In this document: piece by piece, positions 42,365-50,865 of the stretch
Numbering within the stretch: the stretch's first letter is position 1
How the letters are laid out: each line of letters starts with the position of its first letter
Assembly (NCBI RefSeq): GCF_001044235.1
Contig: NZ_JYNL01000030.1
Coordinates: 300,881-364,880, forward strand
Direction: 5' to 3'
Source: Mycolicibacterium chlorophenolicum
GTDB lineage: Bacteria > Actinomycetota > Actinomycetes > Mycobacteriales > Mycobacteriaceae
Length of the DNA: 64,000 nucleotides
Notes under the pieces: generated by a model
The model's database searches: none
The model's input: the letters and a program-made list of their open reading frames with translations, nothing else
Told to the model about the DNA's origin: nothing
Program-made: the position numbers and the translations under genes

Positions 42365-43168
42365 GTGCGAGGAGTTGCCTGGCTCGTGGCCGCGGCACTG
42401 GCGCTGGTGGCGGCCTTCGTGGTGGTGCCTCCCCTGGCGGCCGGCGGTGGATACGTCACCATCGGCGACAACACGCCGCTCGCGACAGCGTTCGCGGACA
42501 ATCTGGTGACATCGTGGACCTCGACCAGCGGTGCGATGACCTCGGGAATGACTGAGCTGATTGATCTTTGGCGCCGTTGGCACGCCATCAAAATCGTCAT
42601 CTCGGGACTGTCCACGGTGGCGTCGGGCGTGCTCGCCATCCTCCTGTGGAGTCGTTTCCTGCGTGACGACGCCGGTGGTCGCCGACGCCTCGGGTACCCG
42701 GTATGCGCAACGCTGGTGACGGTCCTGGCGCTGTGCGCGGTCGTCGTGGTGGCGGCGAACATCCAGGCCACCGCGGCCCCCTTGTCGGCGTTGACGCCCC
42801 TCCTTCCGGCCGACCCGCCGCCCGGGGAGCTCCGCGACGTCATGGCGCAGATCCGCAGTGGGCTCGTCGATCCGACCGGCACGTACGCGCAGCGACCCGC
42901 GCTGCTCACGCTGGTGGACAGCCAGCGCCGGTATCTGTCGGCGCTCGGGCTGACCGCTTCGGTTCTCGCGGTGATGTTCGCCGCGGCCGGCTTCCGTGCC
43001 GGGGCGGCGTGGCGCGCCACGGCGCCGGGCGAGCGCCGTCGCCGACGCACCGTGCTGGGTTTCGCGGTCGCTCTGGCGCTGGCGACCGCCGCCGCAGCGC
43101 TGGCCGCGGCCCTGACCTCCGCCACGGATCCGGCCGCCTCGCTGCTGGCGATCTTCACGACCGGATGA
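42365..43168 (+). CDS. Polytopic membrane protein of unknown function
   Basis: A 267-residue protein with about five predicted membrane helices: one at the N-terminus (VAWLVAAALALVAAFVVVP), one near 75-95, one near 115-136 (LVTVLALCAVVVVAAN), and two near the C-terminus (ALGLTASVLAVMFAAAGF and VLGFAVALALATAAAALAAAL). The region between helices 1 and 2 would be extracytoplasmic. GTG 42365 follows GAGGAGAGGTGCCGC. No family recognised. Its end overlaps the convergent RibD-like gene by 14 bases. Confidence 0.65.
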   Translation: MRGVAWLVAAALALVAAFVVVPPLAAGGGYVTIGDNTPLATAFADNLVTSWTSTSGAMTSGMTELIDLWRRWHAIKIVISGLSTVASGVLAILLWSRFLRDDAGGRRRLGYPVCATLVTVLALCAVVVVAANIQATAAPLSALTPLLPADPPPGELRDVMAQIRSGLVDPTGTYAQRPALLTLVDSQRRYLSALGLTASVLAVMFAAAGFRAGAAWRATAPGERRRRRTVLGFAVALALATAAAALAAALTSATDPAASLLAIFTTG

Positions 43169-43772
43169 CACGGAAGCGCAGATGAGCCACGCCCGGCGCG
43201 TCGAGGACCCGCTCGAGTTCGAGTTCGGGTGTGCCGGCGGGGAACCCGTCGAAGAGCCGTTCGCCGGAGCCGAGGATCACCGGGCTGATCTGCAGATCGA
43301 TCTCGTCGACCAGACCCGCGGCGATGGCCTGGCGGGCACACGAGGCGCCGCCGGCGATCGAGATGTCCCTGCCCCCGGCGGCGGCTTCGGCTCGGGCGTA
43401 AGCGGATTCGATCCCGTCGGTGACGAAATGGAAGGTCGTGCCGCCGGCCATCTCGACCGGCTCACGTGCATGGTGGGTCAGGACGAACACCGGGCAGTGG
43501 TACGGCGGCTCCTCACCCCACCATCCTGTCCAGCCGGAGTCCCCCCATTCGCCCCGGATGGGCCCGAACATGTTGCGCCCCATGATGGTCGCACCGATGC
43601 CGTCCATCATGTCGGAGACGACCTGCCGGTTGACGGGATGGTCTTTGTCGGGGCCCAGGTGCCAGCCGTGAAGCCGCTCACCACCGACGCCGAGCGGGTG
43701 ATCGCGGTCCTGGTGCGGCCCGGCGACGAAGCCGTCGGCGGAGATGGACATCGACAGATTGGTTCTGGGCAC
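43155..43772 (-). CDS. Dihydrofolate reductase-like (RibD C-terminal domain) protein
   Basis: A protein of about 205 residues with the DHFR/RibD-C fold: RTNLSMSISADGFVAGPHQD, GATIMGRNMFGPIRGEW, FVLTHHAREPVEMAGGTTFHFVTDG, ISIAGGASCARQAIAAGLVDEI and ISPVILGSGERLFDG. It is strongly similar in layout to the protein at 20592-21239, including the W-G-x-E-P-P block, so they are paralogues. GTG 43772 is taken as the start because the family begins there; ATG 43823 is the longer choice. Divergent from the lycopene cyclase gene. Confidence 0.82.
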   Translation of the reverse strand: MPRTNLSMSISADGFVAGPHQDRDHPLGVGGERLHGWHLGPDKDHPVNRQVVSDMMDGIGATIMGRNMFGPIRGEWGDSGWTGWWGEEPPYHCPVFVLTHHAREPVEMAGGTTFHFVTDGIESAYARAEAAAGGRDISIAGGASCARQAIAAGLVDEIDLQISPVILGSGERLFDGFPAGTPELELERVLDAPGVAHLRFRVIRS

Positions 43773-43939
43773 AGCGCCTCCGATCACGCGGGTGTTCCTG
43801 TCTGACACGCTTCTGACTGCCACGCGTAGCAGAATTCATCGGCCCGACGCAGCCGTTTCGGACCGCTCGCCCGCCGAACTGCTACGTTCGCGGGCGAGAC
43901 AACCGACGCTCGGTGTCCTTTCGACGAGCTTCTGGGGCG

Positions 43940-45142
43940 ATGATGGGACATATGGACGTGTTGGTGGTCGGCGGCGGCCCCGCCGGGACGGCGCTCGCCG
44001 GCGCATGCGGACGGCTGGGGCTGTCCACCGGCCTGGTCGACGTCGCCCCTGACCGCCCGTGGACCGCGACGTACGGCATGTGGAGCCGCGAACTGCCCGC
44101 CGATCTGCCGGCCGACGTGGTGGCGGCACGCGCCGCCGGCCGGGTGACGGCGCTGACCGAGCACCACCTCGGCTGGGACTACGCCGTGCTGGACGTGCCC
44201 GCCCTGCAGCGCCACCTCACCGACGGGCTGACCGGGGTCACGGTCCACCCCGGGCGGGTGGTCGGCTCCCCCGAGGCCGGTGCGGTCACGCTGGCCGACG
44301 GGTCTGCGCTGCGCGCATCGGTCATCGTCGACGCCGGCGGCCAGGCGCGGCCGCTGAACGCCCGCCGTCAACGACGCACCCGCGCGGCGCAGACGGCTTA
44401 CGGGGTGTTCGTCGACGAAGCCGCGGCCGCGCCGCTGATCGGGCCCGGCGAGGCCCTGTTCATGGACTGGCGGCAGGACCACGGCGAATCCGGCTGGCCC
44501 ACGTTCCTCTACGTCGTCCCGCTCGGCGGCGGGCGGGTGCTGCTGGAGGAGACGTCGCTGGCCCGCCGGCCGGGTCTGCCCCTGTCCACCCTGCGCCGAC
44601 GGCTCTACGCCCGGCTGACGCATCATGGCATCACCGTGCCGGACGGCGCTCCGACCGAGAAGGTGGCGTTCCCGGTGGACCAGCCGCGACACCGCGCGCC
44701 CGGTGTGCTGGGATTCGGCGCCGCGGCGCCCCTGATCCACCCGGCGACCGGGTTCAGCCTGGCGGCGTCGCTGAACCTGGCGCCACAGGTGGCCGCCGCA
44801 ATCGCCGCGCATCTGCCCGACGGCCCGGACCGCGCGCTGGCGGCGGCGCGCAACACCGTGTGGCCGTTGCCTGCCCGGGTCGTGCACCACGTGCGGCGCG
44901 TCGGCCTGGAAGCACTGCTGCGGATGCCCCCGGCCGACGTTCCGGGCTTCTTCGAACAGTTCTTCGCCCTGCCCGACTCCCACCGCTGGACCTACCTCAC
45001 CGCCCGCGACGACGTGCGCGGCACCGTCGAGGCGATGACCTGCCTGTTCCGTGCGTCCAACAGTCGGCTGCGCGGCCTCCTCGTCAAGCCGGCGCTGATG
45101 CCGCCCCTGCAGACCAACGACCGCGAGAGCTCACCCGCGTGA
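43940..45142 (+). CDS. Lycopene cyclase (CrtL-type)
   Basis: A protein of about 400 residues of the plant/cyanobacterial-type lycopene beta-cyclase family, a membrane-associated flavoprotein that closes beta rings on lycopene. The N-terminal FAD motif is DVLVVGGGPAGTALAGACGRLGL; DRPWTATYGMWSREL and FMDWRQDHG are cyclase hallmarks, with VLLEETSLARRPG and HPATGFSLAASLNLAP following. Related Rhodococcus CrtL-b enzymes have been described as acting on only one end, giving gamma-carotene. The start is uncertain among ATG 43940, 43943 and 43952 (and GTG 43913). First gene of the scattered carotenoid cluster; a PPOX gene follows 26 bases later. Confidence 0.85.
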   Translation: MMGHMDVLVVGGGPAGTALAGACGRLGLSTGLVDVAPDRPWTATYGMWSRELPADLPADVVAARAAGRVTALTEHHLGWDYAVLDVPALQRHLTDGLTGVTVHPGRVVGSPEAGAVTLADGSALRASVIVDAGGQARPLNARRQRRTRAAQTAYGVFVDEAAAAPLIGPGEALFMDWRQDHGESGWPTFLYVVPLGGGRVLLEETSLARRPGLPLSTLRRRLYARLTHHGITVPDGAPTEKVAFPVDQPRHRAPGVLGFGAAAPLIHPATGFSLAASLNLAPQVAAAIAAHLPDGPDRALAAARNTVWPLPARVVHHVRRVGLEALLRMPPADVPGFFEQFFALPDSHRWTYLTARDDVRGTVEAMTCLFRASNSRLRGLLVKPALMPPLQTNDRESSPA

Positions 45143-45168
45143 GGCGGCGCAGCCGCTAGCCTGACGCC

Positions 45169-45813
45169 ATGACACCGTCCACCCGGGTGACCAGGCTGCC
45201 GGAGAAGCAGCGCGACAGCCGCGCCGAGTTGTACGCGCTGCTGGACAGCACGCCGCTGGCGACGGTCGCCGTGATCCGCGACGGTCACCCCTCGATCTTC
45301 CCGACCGGGTTCGCCCGTATCGCAGACGAATTGGTGATCCACGGGTCGACGGGCTCGCCGTGGCTGCGGGCACTCGCGGCGGGCGCCCCGGCGGCCGTCT
45401 CGGTCACCACCCTCGACGGCATCGTGGTCGCGCGCAGCGGTTTCGAGTCGTCGTTCCACTACCGCAGCGCCGCATTGTTCGGCACCTTCAGCCCGGTCCC
45501 CGACGCCGACAAAGTGCGCTACCTGGAGACGCTGACCGATGCGTTCATCCCCGGCCGGGTGGCCGAATTGCGCCCCAGCACACGCAAGGAGATCGCGGCC
45601 ACCGTGGCGCTGCGGCTCGACATCGGCGCGGACAACTGGTCGCTGAAGGTCAGTGACGGCTGGCCCGAGGACCCGGACGAGGACGTGGCCAGCGGCGCGT
45701 GGGCCGGGGTGGTCCCGTTGACGGTCCGGGCGGGGGCGCCCCACCCGGCGCCCGACGTGCCCGCCGGCATCCCCGTGCCCGCGTCGGTGCGGGCGCTGGC
45801 GGCCGCGGACTGA
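45169..45813 (+). CDS. PPOX-family FMN-binding protein
   Basis: A 214-residue split-barrel flavoprotein. SRAELYALLDSTPLATVAVIRDGHPSIFPTGFARIADELVIHGS is the FMN-binding start, AAVSVTTLDGIVVARSGFESSFHYRSAALFG the second hallmark, and TRKEIAATVALRLDIGADNWSLKVSDGWPEDPDED matches the flavin-nucleotide-binding subgroup. It lies between carotenoid genes, but no link to carotenoid synthesis is evident. ATG 45169. Confidence 0.82.
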   Translation: MTPSTRVTRLPEKQRDSRAELYALLDSTPLATVAVIRDGHPSIFPTGFARIADELVIHGSTGSPWLRALAAGAPAAVSVTTLDGIVVARSGFESSFHYRSAALFGTFSPVPDADKVRYLETLTDAFIPGRVAELRPSTRKEIAATVALRLDIGADNWSLKVSDGWPEDPDEDVASGAWAGVVPLTVRAGAPHPAPDVPAGIPVPASVRALAAAD

Positions 45814-45825
45814 CCCGGCGGCCGC

Positions 45826-46632
45826 TCAGCCGGCGCGGTTGAGCTGATCGAGCACCACGGTGGCGCGGAACCCGCACAGCACGAGGATGTGCATGATGTA
45901 GAGCCACAGCGCCAGAGCCGTCACGGCACCGACGATCGGCAGCCCGCCGAACGGCGCCGACCACGGGATCGGGATCGCCAGGAACAGCACGAAACCCTGC
46001 AGGAAGCCCGCCAGGACGGAGCCGGTGCCGAAAGCGCCCACCGCGAGCGCCCGCCACCCGATCCGGCCCGGACCGATCAACCCGAACACGGCCAGCAGCG
46101 CCGTCGACACCGTGACCCAGACGATGTGGAAGGCCACGACCACGCCCCACACCGTCGACCATCCGCCGCCCGCGTACAGCGGACCGACGTACGGCGCGGA
46201 CAGCAGCACCGCGAGCACCAGGAACGGCGCGACCGCCGCCACGCCCAGCAGGCCGGCCCGGCCGCGCCATCCCGTCAGCGTGTCGGGCTCCGCCGACATC
46301 TGCACGAACGCGCGCCGCAATCCCTCGCCGTAGAGGCTCGCCGGGAACAGCACCACCAGCGCCTGCACCCACGACATCGACAGCGCCACCCGGGTCAGCG
46401 TCCGTAGCGCCTCCGGCGTGCCGTGACCGCCCGGCAACCCGTCGATCCCGGCGTTCATCGCGGTGGTCACGATGTCGTGCCCGGCCAGCGCGCCGACGGC
46501 CCACAACGCCGCCAGCGCCAGCGGAACCAGACCGATGACACCGAAATAGGTGGCGCCCGCAGCCCACAGGGCGAGGTCGCTGCCCGGGAACGTGGTCCGC
46601 ACCCCGGAGGCGAACTGGCGCAGCCGACTCAC
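45826..46632 (-). CDS. YihY/BrkB-like inner membrane protein
   Basis: A 268-residue protein with six predicted membrane helices of the YihY/virulence factor BrkB family (once mislabelled ribonuclease BN). ALWAAGATYFGVIGLVPLALAALWAVG is the first helix pair, ALSMSWVQALVVLFPASLYGEGLRRAF a conserved middle block, and IVGAVTALALWLYIMHILVLCGFRATV the end. GTG 46632 starts the conserved part. Divergent from the CDP-alcohol phosphotransferase, with 45 bases between starts. Function in the family is not established. Confidence 0.8.
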   Translation of the reverse strand: MSRLRQFASGVRTTFPGSDLALWAAGATYFGVIGLVPLALAALWAVGALAGHDIVTTAMNAGIDGLPGGHGTPEALRTLTRVALSMSWVQALVVLFPASLYGEGLRRAFVQMSAEPDTLTGWRGRAGLLGVAAVAPFLVLAVLLSAPYVGPLYAGGGWSTVWGVVVAFHIVWVTVSTALLAVFGLIGPGRIGWRALAVGAFGTGSVLAGFLQGFVLFLAIPIPWSAPFGGLPIVGAVTALALWLYIMHILVLCGFRATVVLDQLNRAG

Positions 46633-46677
46633 GGCATGTCCCCCGCCGTCCGGTGCCCGCGCTGGCAGGCTGGCCTC

Positions 46678-47364
46678 ATGACGTCCGACGACTCCGCGCG
46701 CGGCGCCGACGACGCCGGCTGGTCGCAGCTGCACGGTGGCGTGCAGCCGTCGCCGGTGGTGCGCGGCTGGTTGCGCATGGTGCGTGTGCTGGCGTCCGGC
46801 CCGATCGCCCGGATACCGCCCGACGTGCTGTCGGTGGCCGGCGTGGTCGCGCTGGCGGCGGCCTGGGCCGCCGTGGCGGGGCTCGGCCGGCCCGTCGCCG
46901 TCGTCCCACTCGTGCTGCTCGCGGGCGTCCTCGACGGACTCGACGGTGCCGTGGCGTTGCGCACCGGACGGGCCCGTCCGCTCGGCGCGGTCGTCGACTC
47001 GGTCGCCGACCGGATCGGCGACCTGCTGCTCGGCGCCACCCTGTACGCCCTGGGCGCACCGACGGCATGGGTGCTGGCCGCGGTGGCGCTGGTGATGCTG
47101 CTGGAGTACCTGCGGGCCCGCGCCCAGGCGGTCGGGATGCCGGGCGTCGGATGCGTCACCGTCGCCGAACGCCCCACCCGACTGATCGTGGTCGGGCTGG
47201 CCGCCGGCGGGGCGGCGGCGTTCCCGGCGGGCGTGCCGCCGCTGGGCTGGAGTTGGGGCGCGCTGTTCACGATCGTGTGGACCGCTCTCGGATGCGTCGG
47301 ATTGGCCCAGTTGCTGCGCGGGGTGCGGCGCTCGATGCCGGCGTCGTTCCCGCCGGGCCGATGA
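46678..47364 (+). CDS. CDP-alcohol phosphatidyltransferase family membrane protein
   Basis: A 228-residue protein with about five to six membrane helices. The family motif DGx2ARx8Gx3Dx3D reads DGAVALRTGRARPLGAVVDSVAD: both Asp pairs and the Gly are kept, but the conserved Arg is Leu, so activity or substrate choice may differ from phospholipid synthases. The usual role is joining an alcohol to a CDP-activated lipid head group. ATG 46678 is preceded only by weak ribosome-site sequence. Its 3' end overlaps the convergent desaturase gene by 98 bases. The position inside a carotenoid cluster is suggestive but unexplained. Confidence 0.75.
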   Translation: MTSDDSARGADDAGWSQLHGGVQPSPVVRGWLRMVRVLASGPIARIPPDVLSVAGVVALAAAWAAVAGLGRPVAVVPLVLLAGVLDGLDGAVALRTGRARPLGAVVDSVADRIGDLLLGATLYALGAPTAWVLAAVALVMLLEYLRARAQAVGMPGVGCVTVAERPTRLIVVGLAAGGAAAFPAGVPPLGWSWGALFTIVWTALGCVGLAQLLRGVRRSMPASFPPGR

Positions 47365-48814
47365 GTCCTGCGACGATCTCGGCCGACATCAGCACCAGCG
47401 GGATGCCGCCGCCCGGATGCGCGGACCCGCCGACGAGGAACAACCCCGGGATCGGGCTGCGGTTGGCGGGCCGGCGCAGCGCGGCGCGCGGGCCGTGCGA
47501 CGCGGTGCCGTAGATCGCGCCGCCCGGTGCGCCGGTGCGGCGTTCCAGGTCTGCCGGGGTGATGAGCTCGGTGAAGCGCAGGCGCGGCCGGACGTTGACG
47601 CCACGCTCGGCCAGCACATCGAGCACCCGGTCGGCGTAGCGCGCGGCGACCCCGTCGGCGTCCCAGTCGACCCCACGCCCGGGGTCGTGCGCCGGTGCGT
47701 TCACCAACACGAACCACCCCTCGGACTCGTCGTCGGGGCGCAGCGCCGGGTCGTCGGGGGCGTGCACGTAGACGGTCGGGTCGACCACGGGACGCGGGTC
47801 CGGGCCGAAGATGGCGTCGAACTCCGCGTCGTAGTCGTCGGGAAAGTAGATCCGGTGCGCGGCGCCCGGCACGCGACCCGACAGGCCGAGCAGCATCACG
47901 AAGCCGGCCATCGAGCGGGGTGCGCGGCGCAGCGCGCGGGAGATCCGCGCGGGGGCACGGTCGATCAACCGGCCGTACAGCAGCGCCGCGTCGGCATCGC
48001 TGACGACCGCGTCCGCCGGGATCTCCCGATCCGCGCACCGCACTCCGCTCACCCGTCCCTCCGCCATCAGCAGACCGTCCACCGTTGTGCCCGTGCGGAT
48101 CTCGACGCCCAGGTAACTGCAGCGACGGACCAGTTCATCGACGATGCGGCGCAGACCGCCGGGCACGTACCACGCACCGAACTCCTGCTCGACGAACGCG
48201 GTCACCGACAGGACCGACGGGGTGCGACGCGGATCGGATCCCGAGTACGTGGCGTAGCGGTTGAGCCACATCCGCAGTCGCGGATCGGTGAACGCACCGC
48301 GACCCAGCCCGTCGATGGTGCGCCACGGCGCGACGGCCCGCAGATCGGCCGGCCGGATGCTCATCCGCGCCAGTCGTGACAGCGAAATAGGTTGCCGCAG
48401 AACGGGATCGGCGACCAGATCCCACAGTCGGCGGGACCGTTCGTGCAACCGGCGCCACGACTCCCCCGCGCCGGCGCCCAGCGCCGCGTCGATGGCGGCC
48501 GGTATCCGTGCGCCGTCGTGGGGGAACACCATCTCGGTGCCATCGGCGAACCGGTAGGCGCAGGCCGGATCGACCGGTGCCACCGTCAGATCCGCCGGTC
48601 CGCCGGTGTCGTCGAACAGGTCGGTGAGCAGGTCGGGAACCGTCAGCAGCGAGGGGCCGGTGTCGAAGACGAAGCCCTCGCGTTCGACCACCCCGAGCTT
48701 GCCCCCCACCGTCGGCGCCGCCTCGCACACGGTCACGCGGTGCCCGAGCGCGGCCAGCCGGGCCGCGGCGGCCAGCCCGCCCAGACCCGCCCCGACGACG
48801 ACCACGCGGGTCAT
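47267..48814 (-). CDS. CrtI/CrtD-like phytoene desaturase family oxidoreductase
   Basis: A 515-residue FAD-dependent carotenoid desaturase-type enzyme. RVVVVGAGLGGLAAAARLAALGHRVTVCEAA binds FAD; VGGKLGVVEREGFVFDTGPSLLT is the family hallmark; the C-terminus RSPIPGLFLVGGSAHPGGGIPLVLMSAEIVAGLI closes the FAD site. With a CruF-like hydratase and a glycosyltransferase next door, a 3',4'-desaturase role (CrtD-like) on a monocyclic carotenoid is more likely than phytoene desaturation, but sequence alone does not separate them. ATG 48814 overlaps the glycosyltransferase stop as ATGA. The last 30 residues, rich in Ala and Arg, run antisense through the CDP-alcohol gene. Confidence 0.83.
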   Translation of the reverse strand: MTRVVVVGAGLGGLAAAARLAALGHRVTVCEAAPTVGGKLGVVEREGFVFDTGPSLLTVPDLLTDLFDDTGGPADLTVAPVDPACAYRFADGTEMVFPHDGARIPAAIDAALGAGAGESWRRLHERSRRLWDLVADPVLRQPISLSRLARMSIRPADLRAVAPWRTIDGLGRGAFTDPRLRMWLNRYATYSGSDPRRTPSVLSVTAFVEQEFGAWYVPGGLRRIVDELVRRCSYLGVEIRTGTTVDGLLMAEGRVSGVRCADREIPADAVVSDADAALLYGRLIDRAPARISRALRRAPRSMAGFVMLLGLSGRVPGAAHRIYFPDDYDAEFDAIFGPDPRPVVDPTVYVHAPDDPALRPDDESEGWFVLVNAPAHDPGRGVDWDADGVAARYADRVLDVLAERGVNVRPRLRFTELITPADLERRTGAPGGAIYGTASHGPRAALRRPANRSPIPGLFLVGGSAHPGGGIPLVLMSAEIVAGLIGPAGTTPASSAAPRAATGPIRRIRERSTRS

Positions 48815-49950
48815 ACCGGCCGCCCCTTCCAGCGCAGGGTGCCGCGCCACCGCCCGCCCCACGACGACGCGAGCAGGCCCGTCAACGCCACGATCGACAG
48901 CGGATGCGCGGCAGCGTCGAGCAGGTCTCCCCTTCCCCCGCGGCGGCACCACCGCCGAGCCGCCACCCGGCCCACGACACCCGCGGCGTAGCCCAGCGCA
49001 CCCACCCGCGAGCCGGTCAGCGCCGCGACCGCGGGGACGACGTACACGACGCACAGCGCCGTGCCGACCGCGACCGCGCCCACCGGTGACCCGAACGCCG
49101 CCCACAGCGACTTGCGGTACCCCTCGCTGAGTTCGCTCCCCGTGGCGTACATCCGGCAGGTGGCCACCGCCGACCCGTCGGCGACGCCGGTCCGGCCGCC
49201 GGCCGCGCGCACCGCCCGCGCCAGGTTGATGTCGTCGAGCACCTCGCCCGCCACGGCCTGCCAGCCGCCGGCGCGGGCCAGCGCCGCCGCGTCGACGACG
49301 AGGAACTGTCCGTTGGCCACCGCCATCGACGGGCGGCGGGACCGCTCGGCCAGCCGCACCGGGAGCGTGGTCAGCCACGACCACGCCAGCAGGGGTTGCA
49401 CGAGGCGCCCGAGCACCCCGACGGCGATCTGCCGGGGCCAGGCACTGACGAGCGCCAACGCGCCGGGACCGCGCAGCAGCGCCGCGGTCGCGGCGACGGC
49501 GTGCGGGGCGAGGACGACGTCGGCGTCGACGAATGCCAGGATCTCGCCGCGCGCGGCGGCGGTCAGCTGAGCGCACGCGTGCGGCTTGCCCAGCCACCCC
49601 GGGGGCGTCGCCGACCCGGTCAGGATCTTCAGCCGCGGATCGCCGTTCGCGGCCCGGCGGACGACCTCGACCGTGCCGTCGGTGGAGCCGTCGTCGAGAA
49701 CGAGGATCTCCACCTCGGTCAGGCCGCTCTGGGCGAGCACCGACCGGATCGTCGGCCCGATGCGGTGCGCCTCGTCGCGCGCGGGGATCAGCACCGACAC
49801 CACGGCGCCGACAGGGGCGGGATCGTCGGGCAGCCGCCGCAGCAGCCGAAGATTGAGCAGTTCATGCGCGGTACCCAGGCAGGCGAGCGCGGATCCGACG
49901 GCCACGACGGCGCGTAGGATTTCGGCAGGGCGCGCATCGGGCACCTGCAA
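48811..49950 (-). CDS. Family 2 glycosyltransferase, CruG/CrtQ-like
   Basis: A 379-residue membrane-anchored GT-A glycosyltransferase. An N-terminal helix (ILRAVVAVGSALACLGTAHELL) precedes the catalytic domain: SVLIPARDEAHRIGPTIRSVLAQ, ILVLDDGSTDGTVEVV (first Asp motif), AFVDADVVLAP (DxD) and EVLDDINLARAVRAAGG (acceptor-site Asp). C-terminal hydrophobic helices follow. This layout matches carotenoid glycosyltransferases of the CruG/CrtQ type, which add a sugar to a hydroxylated carotenoid end. It is translationally coupled to the desaturase and divergent from the CruF-like gene. Confidence 0.82.
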   Translation of the reverse strand: MQVPDARPAEILRAVVAVGSALACLGTAHELLNLRLLRRLPDDPAPVGAVVSVLIPARDEAHRIGPTIRSVLAQSGLTEVEILVLDDGSTDGTVEVVRRAANGDPRLKILTGSATPPGWLGKPHACAQLTAAARGEILAFVDADVVLAPHAVAATAALLRGPGALALVSAWPRQIAVGVLGRLVQPLLAWSWLTTLPVRLAERSRRPSMAVANGQFLVVDAAALARAGGWQAVAGEVLDDINLARAVRAAGGRTGVADGSAVATCRMYATGSELSEGYRKSLWAAFGSPVGAVAVGTALCVVYVVPAVAALTGSRVGALGYAAGVVGRVAARRWCRRGGRGDLLDAAAHPLSIVALTGLLASSWGGRWRGTLRWKGRPV

Positions 49951-50028
49951 ACTCTACGCAGGTCGACGATGCCCGGCGAAGGAGCCAGCGTCCGCGGCTG
50001 GCGCCGCGACGGCTGACAGACTGGAACA

Positions 50029-50865
50029 GTGGAGGTTCGGCGGGTGGCGGTTGCGGTGCCCCTCGCCCCGGTGCGCACCGGACATGTGGTGTGGACGCTG
50101 GTCGCGTCCGCCATCGGTGTACAGATCCTCTACCCCCTGATGCCCGAGGCGTGGCGCACCCAGGTGACCGTGCTCAGCGTCTCCCTCTTCTTTCTCGCTT
50201 CTCTGGCAGACACCGGCCGCGTGCACGGGCTGCGCGGTGCGCTCACCCTCGCCGCGGTCGCCGGCGGTGGCGGCCTGGTCGCCGAGTCCGTCGGCGTCGC
50301 CACCGGGTGGCCGTTCGGGCACTACGCCTACACCGGGACGCTCGGCCCCGAACTCGTGGGTGTCCCGGTCATCGTGCCGATGGCCTGGGTGATGATGGCG
50401 TGGCCGGCGCTGGTGGTCGGCCGCACCCTGATGCGCCGCGGCCCCGCGGTGGTGGCCGTCGCCGCCTACGCGCTGACGGCCTGGGACGTGTTCCTGGATC
50501 CGCAGATGGTCGCGGCGGGCCACTGGAGCTGGCTCGACCCGCACCCCAGCCTGCCGCTCATCCCCGGCATCCCGCTGTCCAACTATGCCGGGTGGCTGCT
50601 GGTCTCCCTTGTGATGATGACGGCACTGCACCTGCTGCTCCCGCCGTCGCGCGCTTCATCGCCGTCGTGGCCGGCCGCCGCGCTGTACCTGTGGGTCTAC
50701 TTCTCCTCGGTGATGGCCCACGCCGTCTTCTTCGGCCTGCCCGGCTCCGCGCTCACCGGGGGCGTGCTGATGGGTGTCGTCGCCGTGCCGTTCGCGATCG
50801 AAGCGGTCGCCGCGCTGCGGCGAGCCCGCCGGCAGCCACCGATCTCTGAGGAGCCGTCGCCATGA
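50029..50865 (+). CDS. cruF: Carotenoid biosynthesis protein, CruF-like 1',2'-hydratase
   Basis: A 278-residue membrane protein with about seven helices of the DUF422 family, which contains CruF, the gamma-carotene 1',2'-hydratase, and bisanhydrobacterioruberin hydratase. Hallmarks are ESVGVATGWPFGHYAYTGTLGPEL, VPVIVPMAWVMMAWPALVV and AYALTAWDVFLDPQMVAAGHWSW, with conserved His and Asp in the membrane. GTG 50029 is the start. It overlaps the CrtU-like gene by four bases and is divergent from the glycosyltransferase. It should add water across the psi end of a monocyclic carotenoid, creating the OH that is glycosylated. Confidence 0.83.
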   Translation: MEVRRVAVAVPLAPVRTGHVVWTLVASAIGVQILYPLMPEAWRTQVTVLSVSLFFLASLADTGRVHGLRGALTLAAVAGGGGLVAESVGVATGWPFGHYAYTGTLGPELVGVPVIVPMAWVMMAWPALVVGRTLMRRGPAVVAVAAYALTAWDVFLDPQMVAAGHWSWLDPHPSLPLIPGIPLSNYAGWLLVSLVMMTALHLLLPPSRASSPSWPAAALYLWVYFSSVMAHAVFFGLPGSALTGGVLMGVVAVPFAIEAVAALRRARRQPPISEEPSP

